Assembly: GCA_964481445.1 (NCBI GenBank)
Contig: CAYZTQ010000118.1
Location: 1-5,398, forward strand
Source: UBA1038 sp964481445
GTDB lineage: Bacteria > Bacillota > Clostridia > Christensenellales > Aristaeellaceae
Direction of reading: 5' to 3'
DNA: 5,398 bases
The notes beneath the pieces were generated by a model. The model did not search any database and was not told where the DNA came from. It was given only the letters and a program-made list of their open reading frames with translations. This document shows, piece after piece, positions 1 through 5,296 of the stretch. Every line of letters starts with the position of its first letter. Positions within the stretch are counted from its first letter, which is position 1. Position numbers and translations under genes: made by a program.

Positions 1-1418
1 CCGCCTTCAAAGCGCAGGCCGAAGCTGAGGGCGCGCACCAGCATCTCGCCCAGGCTCATGGCCCAGGTGAGGGGCAGGGAGAAATGCAGCACATAGACGG
101 CGATATAGCTCATCAGCGGGCGCAGGATACTGACGCAGACCATCATCACGCTGGCCACATACAGGTTGTCGCCCGCGCCGCGCAGCGCGCCCGAGAGCGT
201 GACGGCGTTCATCTGGATGGGCTGATAGCAGGCCAGCACCAGCATGGAGGCGGTGGCCAGGGCGATTACCTCGCCCGCGCCGGCGGTGCCGCGGTCGATA
301 AACAGGTAGGCGATGGGATAGCGGAAGATGGCCACGCCCGCGGCGATGATCAGTGAAATCAGGGTGGCGAGGCGCTGCGTCATCTTGCCGTAGAGCAGCG
401 ACAGATCGCTGCGCCGGGCGCCGAGGTTCTGCCCCACCAGGCTGGTGCCGGCCACGGAAAGGCCGTCGGCGAAATTGAAGGTCAGCGCCATCATCTGCGC
501 GGTGATGTTGTGCGCGGCGAAGGCCGTGACGCCCATGCTGTAGATGATGCGGCCGTAGATAAAAAAGCCGATGCGCATGCTGATCTGCTCGATCATGGCG
601 TTGCCGCCCAGGCGCACGATGCTCTGCATGGTTTCGCCGTGAAAGCGCCACCTGTCGCGCCGGCCGATGTGCAAATAGCTGTCCTTATGCCGGGTGATGG
701 CGTAGACCGCCATGACGGCGCCCGTCACGATGCCGATCACACTGGCGATGGCGGCCCCCCGCACCTCCAGCCTCGGGAAGCCCAGGTTGCCGCCGATCAG
801 CAGGTAGTTGAACAGCACGTTGACAAGGTTGCTGACCAGATTGACCCGAAGCGTCAGCTTGGTATTGCCCACGCCGCGCATGGCCGCGTTGATGCACATG
901 GAGACGGCGTGGAAGGGCAGGCTGCAGGAGATGATGACATAATAATCCACGGCGTCGCGCAGCACGATGGCGTCATCCGGCGTAGAAGTGTTTCCGCCGG
1001 CCAGCCGCATCAGGGGCTCGGCCACCAGAATGGAAAGCGCCATGACCGCCAGCGACAAAAGGCCCGCCAGCATGATGGCGTTGCGGATGGTCATATTGGC
1101 GTCTTCACGCCGCTGCTCCCCTTTTCTGCGGGCCACAATGGCGGTCACGCCCACGTTGAGCGCGAAAAACAGCGCCAGAGAAATCATCCTCGGCTGAATG
1201 GGCAGGTTGACGCCCGCGATGGCGTTCTTGCCCAGGATGCCCACCATCATGGCGTCAATGGAGCCGATCAGGCTGGTCAGCACCATCTCCGCCACGGAAG
1301 GGCCGGCAATGCGGCCTATGTTGCGGTAGGCTTCGCCGGTTTTGGGCAGGGGGCCGAGCCGCCGTCTTTCGGGCACAAGGCTTTCAGCACAATAGAGACG
1401 CCGCAGAAACGCGTTCAA
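1..1418 (-). CDS. MATE family efflux transporter, 3' end cut by window edge
   Basis: An inner-membrane antiporter of the MATE (multidrug and toxic compound extrusion) family, expected to export drugs or metabolites in exchange for Na+ or H+. 472 codons are visible without a stop. Family lengths of about 450-480 suggest only a few residues are missing. After a basic N-terminal stretch of about 35 residues, the protein is a series of hydrophobic segments in two halves. The halves carry matching motifs: AMRGVGNTK (about 179-187) and ALRGAGDN (about 411-418), with VGQNLGAR at about 328-335; RGxG and VGQN.GA motifs are typical of MATE proteins. An in-frame TGA at 1434-1436 limits the start. The TTG at 1416-1418 follows GGAGG with a 6-base spacer, so it is chosen although non-ATG. 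It has its own promoter. The substrate cannot be read from the sequence. Confidence 0.93.
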   Translation of the reverse strand, partial: MNAFLRRLYCAESLVPERRRLGPLPKTGEAYRNIGRIAGPSVAEMVLTSLIGSIDAMMVGILGKNAIAGVNLPIQPRMISLALFFALNVGVTAIVARRKGEQRREDANMTIRNAIMLAGLLSLAVMALSILVAEPLMRLAGGNTSTPDDAIVLRDAVDYYVIISCSLPFHAVSMCINAAMRGVGNTKLTLRVNLVSNLVNVLFNYLLIGGNLGFPRLEVRGAAIASVIGIVTGAVMAVYAITRHKDSYLHIGRRDRWRFHGETMQSIVRLGGNAMIEQISMRIGFFIYGRIIYSMGVTAFAAHNITAQMMALTFNFADGLSVAGTSLVGQNLGARRSDLSLLYGKMTQRLATLISLIIAAGVAIFRYPIAYLFIDRGTAGAGEVIALATASMLVLACYQPIQMNAVTLSGALRGAGDNLYVASVMMVCVSILRPLMSYIAVYVLHFSLPLTWAMSLGEMLVRALSFGLRFEG

Positions 1419-1424
1419 TAATAT

Positions 1425-1429
1425 CCTCC
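1425..1429 (-). promoter_or_regulatory. Shine-Dalgarno of the MATE gene
   Basis: Minus-strand GGAGG lies 6 bases before a TTG codon. No ATG or GTG lies between the upstream in-frame TGA (1434-1436) and this TTG, so the site decides the start. Confidence 0.8.
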
Positions 1430-1448
1430 AGATTCAGCAGTTGCATAA

Positions 1449-1477
1449 ATTGTAGCCTACTCAGCCGCGATACGCAA
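1449..1477 (-). promoter_or_regulatory. Promoter of the MATE gene
   Basis: On the minus strand a -35-like TTGCGT (1472-1477) is separated by exactly 17 bases from a -10 TACAAT (1449-1454, five of six consensus bases). Predicted transcription start is near 1442, giving a leader of about 25 bases. The -35 is only a half match. Placement after a hairpin and before a gene with a strong Shine-Dalgarno supports it. Confidence 0.6.
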
Positions 1478-1557
1478 GGCAAAGGCGAGAGAGGCCGCGA
1501 CATTTCGGATAAAAACAGGAAGAATACATGCGGATTTGAAGAAAAGGGCGGCACGTG

Positions 1558-1589
1558 AAAGCCGCGCCCGCTCAAGCGGCGGGCGCGGC
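1558..1589 (-). terminator. GC-rich hairpin terminator after the SIS gene
   Basis: A perfect 11-bp stem, GCCGCGCCCGC (1561-1571) with GCGGGCGCGGC (1579-1589), has a 7-base loop and begins 22 bases after the SIS stop codon. On the minus strand it is followed by only three Ts (1558-1560), so it may be a weak intrinsic terminator or an RNA-stabilising 3' hairpin. It separates the kinase/SIS unit from the MATE promoter. Confidence 0.6.
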
Positions 1590-1611
1590 AGGATGCATGG
1601 ACTGATGTCGG

Positions 1612-2208
1612 CTACTTTTCCCCTTCGCGCAGCTGACCCAGCGCGCCGCCGGGATGGCGCAGCACATACTCCTGCGGGGTCATGGCCCGCTTTTCCTGCA
1701 GGATGACACTGAGGGCCTGCAGCACCAGCACCTCGGCCAGGATAGAGGTGCGGGGCGCGCGGTTCATGGGGCCGCCCTCGTTTTGGACTGCGGCGGTCAG
1801 GTGCGCGTCCGCAAACTTCGCAAGCCAGGAAGCAGGCTTGCCCGTGACGGCGATAATCTTGCAGCCGTTGTTATGAATGGCGATGGCGGTGGATTTCATC
1901 TCCGCGGTTTCGCCGCTGTTGGAAATGCAGATGACCACATCGCCCGCGACCAGCTGGCCGCAGGAGCCGTGAACAGCCTCGGTACCGTGCAGAAAATAGG
2001 TGGGCGTGCCGGTGGAAGACATCAGCGAGGCGATATAGCCCGCCACATGCCCGGGCTTGCCGATGCCGGTGATGTGGATGCGGCGTCCCTCGCCCTCGGC
2101 CTGCCAGATCAGCTTCGCGGCAGCGTCCAGCTCCGCGCGGTCGATGGCGGAAAGAGTCTGCTCAAACTCTTCCCGCGCGGTATTGAGAAATACGGTCAAT
2201 GCATCCAT
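1612..2208 (-). CDS. SIS-domain sugar-phosphate isomerase (KdsD/KpsF-like, no CBS domains)
   Basis: A 198-residue single-SIS-domain protein, probably a cytosolic aldose-ketose phosphate isomerase. It resembles the isomerase half of arabinose-5-phosphate isomerases (KdsD, KpsF, GutQ): GIGKPGHVA (48-56), SSTGTPTYFLHGTEAVHG (64-81), ISNSGET (95-101), the NEGGP...AP region (143-152) and HPGGALG (185-191). By recalled alignment with E. coli KdsD, the residues shown to matter there all have counterparts: Lys51, His80, Glu100, Glu144 and His185. The usual EACP and APTSS signatures are altered to EGGP and APRTS. It ends seven residues after HPGGALG, where KdsD continues into two CBS domains. The ATG at 2206-2208 follows AGGAGGG (2215-2221) by 6 bases. 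It lies downstream of a ribokinase-like gene across an assembly gap and probably shares its transcript. The substrate is unproven; hexulose-6-phosphate isomerase is an alternative. Confidence 0.88.
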   Translation of the reverse strand: MDALTVFLNTAREEFEQTLSAIDRAELDAAAKLIWQAEGEGRRIHITGIGKPGHVAGYIASLMSSTGTPTYFLHGTEAVHGSCGQLVAGDVVICISNSGETAEMKSTAIAIHNNGCKIIAVTGKPASWLAKFADAHLTAAVQNEGGPMNRAPRTSILAEVLVLQALSVILQEKRAMTPQEYVLRHPGGALGQLREGEK

Positions 2209-2214
2209 GTGATG

Positions 2215-2221
2215 CCCTCCT
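2215..2221 (-). promoter_or_regulatory. Shine-Dalgarno of the SIS gene
   Basis: Minus-strand AGGAGGG ends 6 bases before the ATG at 2206-2208. It abuts the assembly gap and fixes the start, excluding any read-through of the open frame across the Ns. Confidence 0.85.
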
Positions 2222-2321
2222 NNNNNNNNNNNNNNNNNNNNNNNNNNNNNNNNNNNNNNNNNNNNNNNNNNNNNNNNNNNNNNNNNNNNNNNNNNNNNNN
2301 NNNNNNNNNNNNNNNNNNNNN
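2222..2321. other. Assembly gap (100 Ns)
   Basis: Exactly 100 Ns, the customary placeholder for a gap of unknown size. It hides the end of the kinase gene and the kinase-SIS junction. The real missing length may be much shorter or longer, and an extra gene cannot be excluded. Confidence 0.98.
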
Positions 2322-3283
2322 AGCGCGGCAAAGCGCGCCATGTCGACGCCTTTCAGCTGCATGTAGTCAAACACTTCCGCAAGGGAAGGCAGGCTGGGCT
2401 GCGCGCCCATGCGGCTGACGGTGATGCTGGCCGCGTGCGCGGCGAACAGCATCGCGTCCTGATGTTTTATCCCCACGCAGGTAGCCGTGCAGAAGGCGGC
2501 CACAAAGCTGTCGCCCGCGGCGGTGGGGTCGGCCACATGCTCCACTTTGACGCAGGGGCTGAAGGTAAGGCCCTCCGCGTTGCCCAGCACCGCGCCCTCG
2601 CTGCCGCGGGTAATCATCACGTTCTTGACGCCGCGCCGGAGCAGCGCCTCGATGGCCCGCCTGCAATCCTCTTCCGTCACGATGGAGAAGCCCACCAGAT
2701 CGGCCCCTTCGTGCTCGTTGGGCGAAATATAGGTGAGGTTGGCCAGATGCTCATCCGATATCGCCGCCGTGGGCGCGGGGTTGAGCATCACGGGCACGCC
2801 GGCCGCGTGCGCGTAGGCGGCCACCAGCTCGTTGATCTGAAGAGGAATCTCGTGCTGCAGCATCACCATATCGTAATTTTTGATGTCTTCCTTCAGGAAG
2901 GCGACCTCTTCGGGGCGGATCAGCATATTGGCCGCGGGGATGACCACGATGCGGTTCTGCGTGCCCTGCTCGTTTTCCTGAATCTGGATGTTGCCGATGG
3001 CGGAGCTGCTTTCATCCGTCACCATCACGTGGCTGATGTTGACGCCATGCTCTTTGAGCGAGGCCAGCATGCGGCGGCCAAAATCATCGTTGCCCACCTT
3101 GCCAAGCATATCCACCTGAGCGCCCAGCAGGGCCGCCTGCACCGCCTGGTTGGCGCCCTTGCCGCCCGAGGCGGTGGTAAAATCCTCCCCCAGGATGGTT
3201 TCACCGGGGTTGACGAAGCGGCGCGTGCGGACGATCAGATCCATCACAAAGCTGCCGACGACCAGTATTCTTGCCTTTTTCAT
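2322..3283 (-). CDS. Ribokinase-family (PfkB) sugar kinase, 3' end lost in gap
   Basis: A cytosolic PfkB-family kinase that transfers ATP phosphate to a sugar, closest to ribokinase (RbsK). 320 residues are visible before the gap; ribokinases are usually about 300-315, so little is missing. Features: N-terminal ILVVGSFVMD (6-15), the sugar-binding loop SGGKGANQA (39-47), QHEIP (143-147), NPAP (168-171), SPNEHE (187-192), ITRGSEGA (224-231) and the ATP/anion-hole signature DPTAAGDSF (252-260), with Asp258 as expected catalytic base. AAGD rather than GAGD is also found in E. coli RbsK. Where RbsK has Asn14 in GSINAD, this protein has Val (GSFVMD), so its substrate may not be ribose. Open frame extends upstream to 3385, but the promoter lies inside that extension. 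The ATG at 3281-3283 best fits the family N-terminus; the in-frame ATG at 3293-3295 is possible. No strong Shine-Dalgarno is visible. An SIS isomerase gene follows. Confidence 0.9.
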
Positions 3284-3340
3284 CGCTTTTACCATACTTT
3301 CCGCATGTAATGAAAGAAAACAGATACCTTTACAAGCTTC

Positions 3341-3369
3341 ATGATAAACAGTTTGCGGACCCCTGTAAA
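3341..3369 (-). promoter_or_regulatory. Promoter of the kinase-SIS unit
   Basis: Minus-strand TTTACA (3364-3369) and TATCAT (3341-3346) each match sigma-A consensus at five of six positions and are separated by 17 bases. Predicted transcription start is near 3334, about 50 bases before the chosen kinase ATG. The promoter argues against translation starting at the more upstream in-frame ATG ending at 3385. Confidence 0.75.
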
Positions 3370-3445
3370 GTGCGGAACTTGTCATTTTCTCCGCGATAAT
3401 TGCTCATAAGCTACATGCCCCGCGTCCCGCAAAGGCGGACAGAGC

Positions 3446-3476
3446 AAAAGGCCCGGAGGATTTCTCCTGCCGGGCC
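3446..3476 (-). terminator. Intrinsic terminator after the SPFH-RHH unit
   Basis: GGCCCGG (minus strand, 3470-3476) pairs with CCGGGCC (3450-3456). The stem continues as AGGA/TCCT beyond a one-base bulge and closes with a 4-base loop. It is followed on the minus strand by TTTT (3446-3449). It lies 24 bases after the RHH stop codon and isolates this unit from the kinase promoter. Confidence 0.85.
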
Positions 3477-3499
3477 GAGGATGACGCAAGACCAACGCC

Positions 3500-3697
3500 C
3501 TACACATCCAGCTCCAAATCTTCTTCGAACTTCTCTGGCAGCGGACGGCCGTTCTTTTTTCGCTGCCTGACGCATTCGCTCAGCAGATACTCGATCTGTC
3601 CGTTGACGGAGCGGAAATCGTCCTCCGCCCAGGCGGCCAGCTGCGCGTAGAGTTTTTCAGACAGGCGCAGAGGAATCTGCTTTTTGGTATCGGCCAT
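3500..3697 (-). CDS. Arc-type ribbon-helix-helix DNA-binding protein
   Basis: A 65-residue protein with the Arc/MetJ ribbon-helix-helix layout. A DNA-contacting beta strand is expected at about residues 6-12 (KQIPLRL), helix A at about 14-28, a turn with RSVN (30-33), and helix B at about 32-46 (NGQIEYLLSECVRQR). RSVNxxI in the turn before helix B matches phage P22 Arc, which has RSVNSEI. The tail (50-65) is acidic. RHH proteins bind as dimers and usually repress transcription; many are antitoxins, but no toxin gene is adjacent. The ATG at 3695-3697 begins one base after the TAA of the SPFH gene, and GGGAG (3709-3713) lies 11 bases upstream inside that gene, so translation is probably coupled. 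The open frame extends upstream to 3868, but that part is out-of-frame SPFH sequence. The likely target is the unit's own promoter, where matching repeats occur. Confidence 0.88.
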   Translation of the reverse strand: MADTKKQIPLRLSEKLYAQLAAWAEDDFRSVNGQIEYLLSECVRQRKKNGRPLPEKFEEDLELDV

Positions 3698-3698
3698 C

Positions 3699-4712
3699 TT
3701 AATAGAGGCTCCCGCTGTTGACGACGGGCTGAGCGTCATGGTTGCCGCACAGAACGACCAGCAGGTTTGACACCATGGCGGCCTTGCGCTCCTCATCCAG
3801 CTGGATGGAGCCGTTCTCCTCCAGCCTGGCCAGCGCCATTTCCACCATGCCGACCGCGCCGTCCACAATCATCTTACGGGCGTCGATCAGGGCGGAGGCC
3901 TGCTGGCGCTGCAGCATCACGGCGGCGATTTCGGGGGCGTAGGCCAGGTAGGTGATGCGCGCCTCAATGATCTCGAGGCCCGCGGGCTCCACCTTGCCCT
4001 GTATTTCGTGGCGGATACGCTCGGACACCACGCCGGCCGAGCCGCGCAGGCTGCCCTCATCCGGCTCGCCGTCGCCCGTGGTATCCACATTGGGCGCGAT
4101 ATCGTAGGGATAGATGCGCACGATGTTGCGCAGCGCGCTGTCGCACTGCAGCGAAAGGTATTCTTTATAGTTATCCACATTGAAGGCGGCCTTGGCGGTA
4201 TCGGCCACGCGCCACATGACCGCGATGCCGATCTCGATGGGGTTGCCCAGGCAGTCGTTCACCTTCTGCTTGGAATTGCTCAGCGTCATGACCTTCAGCG
4301 AGATCTTCTTGCTGGGCATCTCCAGCTGCGCCGCGGCAGCGCCCGGAAGCACCAGTTTGGAGCCGCTGTCCACATCGCCGCTCTGGCCCAGGCGCGTTTT
4401 GGCGGCAGGGTTGACGGCGGTGGCGAAGGGGTGCACAAACCAGATGCCCTCGTCCTTCAGCGTGCCGATATAGCGGCCGAACAGCGTCAGCACCAGCGCC
4501 TCCTGCGGCTTGATGACCTTCAGCCCCACAAAGGGGAAAACGCCCGCCACCAGCCAGATGACGCCCAGCGCCAGCAGCAGGCCGCCGATGCCGATCCCCC
4601 GGTCCAGCAGCACCCCGCCGAAAATCACCGCAGCCAGCGCGGCCAGATACAGCAAAACAGACAGCAGCAGCACCGGCATCCCCGGCCGTGCCTTCAGTAC
4701 TTTTTCCTCCAT
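3699..4712 (-). CDS. SPFH/Band 7 domain membrane protein
   Basis: A 337-residue protein of the stomatin/prohibitin/flotillin/HflK (SPFH) superfamily, which oligomerise on membranes and act as scaffolds or protease regulators. The specific role is unknown. Two hydrophobic segments (about 13-33 and 40-64) anchor it. The SPFH domain runs from about 65 (LKVIKPQEALVLTLFGRY) to about 265, with a polar Gly/Asp/Glu-rich insertion (about 208-224, TTGDGEPDEGSLRG). The helical C-terminal part begins AYAPEIAAVMLQRQQAS (257-273), then IVDGAVGMVEMAL, LDEERKAAMVSNLLVVLCG and the end PVVNSGSLY. From memory, similar proteins in other Gram-positive bacteria share this C-terminus. A GTG at 4719-4721 could start the frame but overlaps the GGGAG Shine-Dalgarno (4721-4725). 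The ATG at 4710-4712, 8 bases downstream, is preferred. The RHH gene follows after one base. Confidence 0.92.
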   Translation of the reverse strand: MEEKVLKARPGMPVLLLSVLLYLAALAAVIFGGVLLDRGIGIGGLLLALGVIWLVAGVFPFVGLKVIKPQEALVLTLFGRYIGTLKDEGIWFVHPFATAVNPAAKTRLGQSGDVDSGSKLVLPGAAAAQLEMPSKKISLKVMTLSNSKQKVNDCLGNPIEIGIAVMWRVADTAKAAFNVDNYKEYLSLQCDSALRNIVRIYPYDIAPNVDTTGDGEPDEGSLRGSAGVVSERIRHEIQGKVEPAGLEIIEARITYLAYAPEIAAVMLQRQQASALIDARKMIVDGAVGMVEMALARLEENGSIQLDEERKAAMVSNLLVVLCGNHDAQPVVNSGSLY

Positions 4713-4714
4713 AC

Positions 4715-4743
4715 CATTCACTCCCTTCTTGTTTGAGTGAATG
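4715..4743. repeat. 9-bp inverted repeat across transcription start and ribosome binding site
   Basis: CATTCACTC (4715-4723) is the exact reverse complement of GAGTGAATG (4735-4743), with 11 bases between and arm centres 20 bp apart. It runs from the -10 box to just before the SPFH ATG. With a predicted start near 4734, one arm is mostly untranscribed. A DNA operator is therefore more likely than an RNA hairpin. Confidence 0.65.
4721..4727 (-). promoter_or_regulatory. Shine-Dalgarno of the SPFH gene
   Basis: Minus-strand AAGGGAG lies 8 bases before the ATG at 4710-4712. It overlaps the alternative in-frame GTG (4719-4721) and so argues for the ATG start. It is also inside the 9-bp inverted repeat at 4715-4743. 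Confidence 0.75.
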
Positions 4744-4769
4744 ATATCAAATTGATATCAGATTGTCAA
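4741..4769 (-). promoter_or_regulatory. Promoter of the SPFH-RHH unit
   Basis: Minus-strand TTGACA (4764-4769, perfect -35) and TATCAT (4741-4746, five of six) are separated by 17 bases, the best promoter in the window. The predicted transcription start is near 4734, giving a leader of about 22 bases. Palindromic repeats fill the spacer and overlap the -10, implying repression. Confidence 0.85.
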
Positions 4770-4771
4770 CA
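4742..4771. promoter_or_regulatory. Predicted RHH operator: TGATATCA repeats at 11-bp period
   Basis: Two perfect copies of the self-complementary octamer TGATATCA (4742-4749, 4753-4760) are separated by AAT. A third degenerate copy, TGTCAACA (4764-4771, five of eight matches), is in the same 11-bp register over the -35. One-turn spacing of half sites is characteristic of Arc-like RHH repressors. The array covers the spacer and both promoter boxes. Assignment to the RHH protein of this unit is inference. Confidence 0.65.
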
Positions 4772-4793
4772 GGACGAAAGTAAAAAGTAGGTA

Positions 4794-4953
4794 ATACCAA
4801 TGAAATTTGTTAATGCATCCAAAGCGACGAGGAATTTTGGCCTGAGGCAAGGAGCGAAAGCGAAGGCGTAGCAGCGCTACGTCAAGCTTTCTGCGACACA
4901 GCATCAGGCTAAAATAACCGTCGCGACGATGCGTTAACAAGTTGAATTGGTAT
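4794..4953. repeat. 160-bp imperfect palindrome, MITE-like element
   Basis: The left arm (4794-4872) and the reverse complement of the right arm (4876-4953) align over nearly their full length with scattered mismatches and small indels. By eye about three quarters of positions agree, including 17 of the outer 20. The centre is GTAGC-AGC-GCTAC (4868-4880). The termini are ATACCAAT and ATTGGTAT. There is no credible coding frame, and a target-site duplication could not be fixed. It could be a non-autonomous transposon (MITE) or another dispersed palindromic repeat. The rest of 4772-5053 contains no gene. Confidence 0.7.
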
Positions 4954-5004
4954 AATATTTTCGTTCCCCTTTCCCTTCCCCGGCCAAGCCACAGAACAGA
5001 AAAC

Positions 5005-5026
5005 GCCCCGCGCTTTCACGCGTGGC
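5005..5026. repeat. Hairpin between the repeat elements
   Basis: GCCCCGCG (5005-5012) and CGCGTGGC (5019-5026) pair at seven of eight positions around the 6-base loop CTTTCA. It lies in the 100-base link between the 160-bp palindrome and the first 43-bp palindrome, where no gene is seen. Confidence 0.45.
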
Positions 5027-5053
5027 AGGGAATGCGTACAAAACGCAAGGCTT

Positions 5054-5096
5054 ATACCAAAATCCATGTCGCCACCAGCGACATGGATTTTGGTAT
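5054..5096. repeat. 43-bp perfect palindrome, copy A
   Basis: ATACCAAAATCCATGTCGC (5054-5072) is perfectly inverted at 5078-5096 around the loop CACCA. It is identical to the copy at 5297-5339, including a flanking T on each side. The terminal 7 bp match the ends of the 160-bp palindrome. No T-run follows on either strand that would make it an ordinary intrinsic terminator. Confidence 0.9.
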
Positions 5097-5101
5097 TCAA
5101 G

Positions 5102-5267
5102 CCGTTGACAAACCAAGTTTGTCAACGGGAGGGGCACCGGCCATCCGCCTTTTCGCTTCGCTCTCCGGGCGGCGGATGGCAAGGAAACCCTTGCTACGCA
5201 AGGCTCACGGCCTCGCCGCGCATGTCGCCGAGGCCGATTGATAGCAGGAGGACTGCGGCCCTCCTGC
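5102..5267. repeat. Chain of five hairpins between the 43-bp palindromes
   Basis: Successive inverted repeats occupy almost the whole interval: a perfect 12-bp stem with loop CAA (5102-5128); a 10-bp stem GCCATCCGCC with a 21-base loop (5140-5180); CCTTGC-TAC-GCAAGG (5189-5203); an 8-bp stem CGGCCTCG with a 13-base loop (5208-5236); and an 8-bp stem GCAGGAGG with an 8-base loop (5244-5267). Open frames across it are interrupted by or derived from the repeats and resemble no known protein. It may be a composite repeat or a structured RNA. Confidence 0.65.
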
Positions 5268-5296
5268 ACCACCCATGGGGTTTGTCAATAGTCTGT

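Noticed and set aside
7..651. 214-residue minus-strand frame, Arg/His rich
   Set aside because: It is out of frame with the MATE protein, which is continuous through the same bases with clear membrane segments and motifs.
510..1421. 303-residue plus-strand open frame
   Set aside because: It is antisense to the MATE gene. Its composition (His, Asp, Gln, Ala, Gly rich) is that of a GC-rich shadow frame, and no ribosome binding site or family motif was seen. The similar frames at 2435-3310 and 4008-4736 are shadows for the same reason.
1384..1575. 63-residue minus-strand frame upstream of the MATE gene
   Set aside because: It crosses the terminator region, promoter and Shine-Dalgarno of the MATE gene and ends inside its first codons. 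No motif supports a leader peptide.
2162..2331. Continuation of kinase or SIS frames through the Ns
   Set aside because: Both frames are open only because Ns translate as X. The kinase frame beyond the gap is out of phase with the SIS protein, and the SIS Shine-Dalgarno and ATG lie after the gap.
3500..3697. Antitoxin of a toxin-antitoxin pair
   Set aside because: The fold fits many antitoxins, but no toxin-like gene is adjacent: the partner is a membrane SPFH protein and a terminator follows.
4719..4721. GTG as start of the SPFH gene
   Set aside because: It overlaps the GGGAG Shine-Dalgarno, so a ribosome using that site would start at the ATG 8 bases downstream.
5054..5096. Intrinsic terminator in the 43-bp palindromes
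   Set aside because: The T-run lies within the stem rather than after it, on both strands, and no gene ends nearby.
4934..5272. 112-residue minus-strand and overlapping 99-residue plus-strand frames
   Set aside because: They translate palindromes and hairpins, overlap each other on both strands and have no recognisable domain or convincing ribosome binding site.
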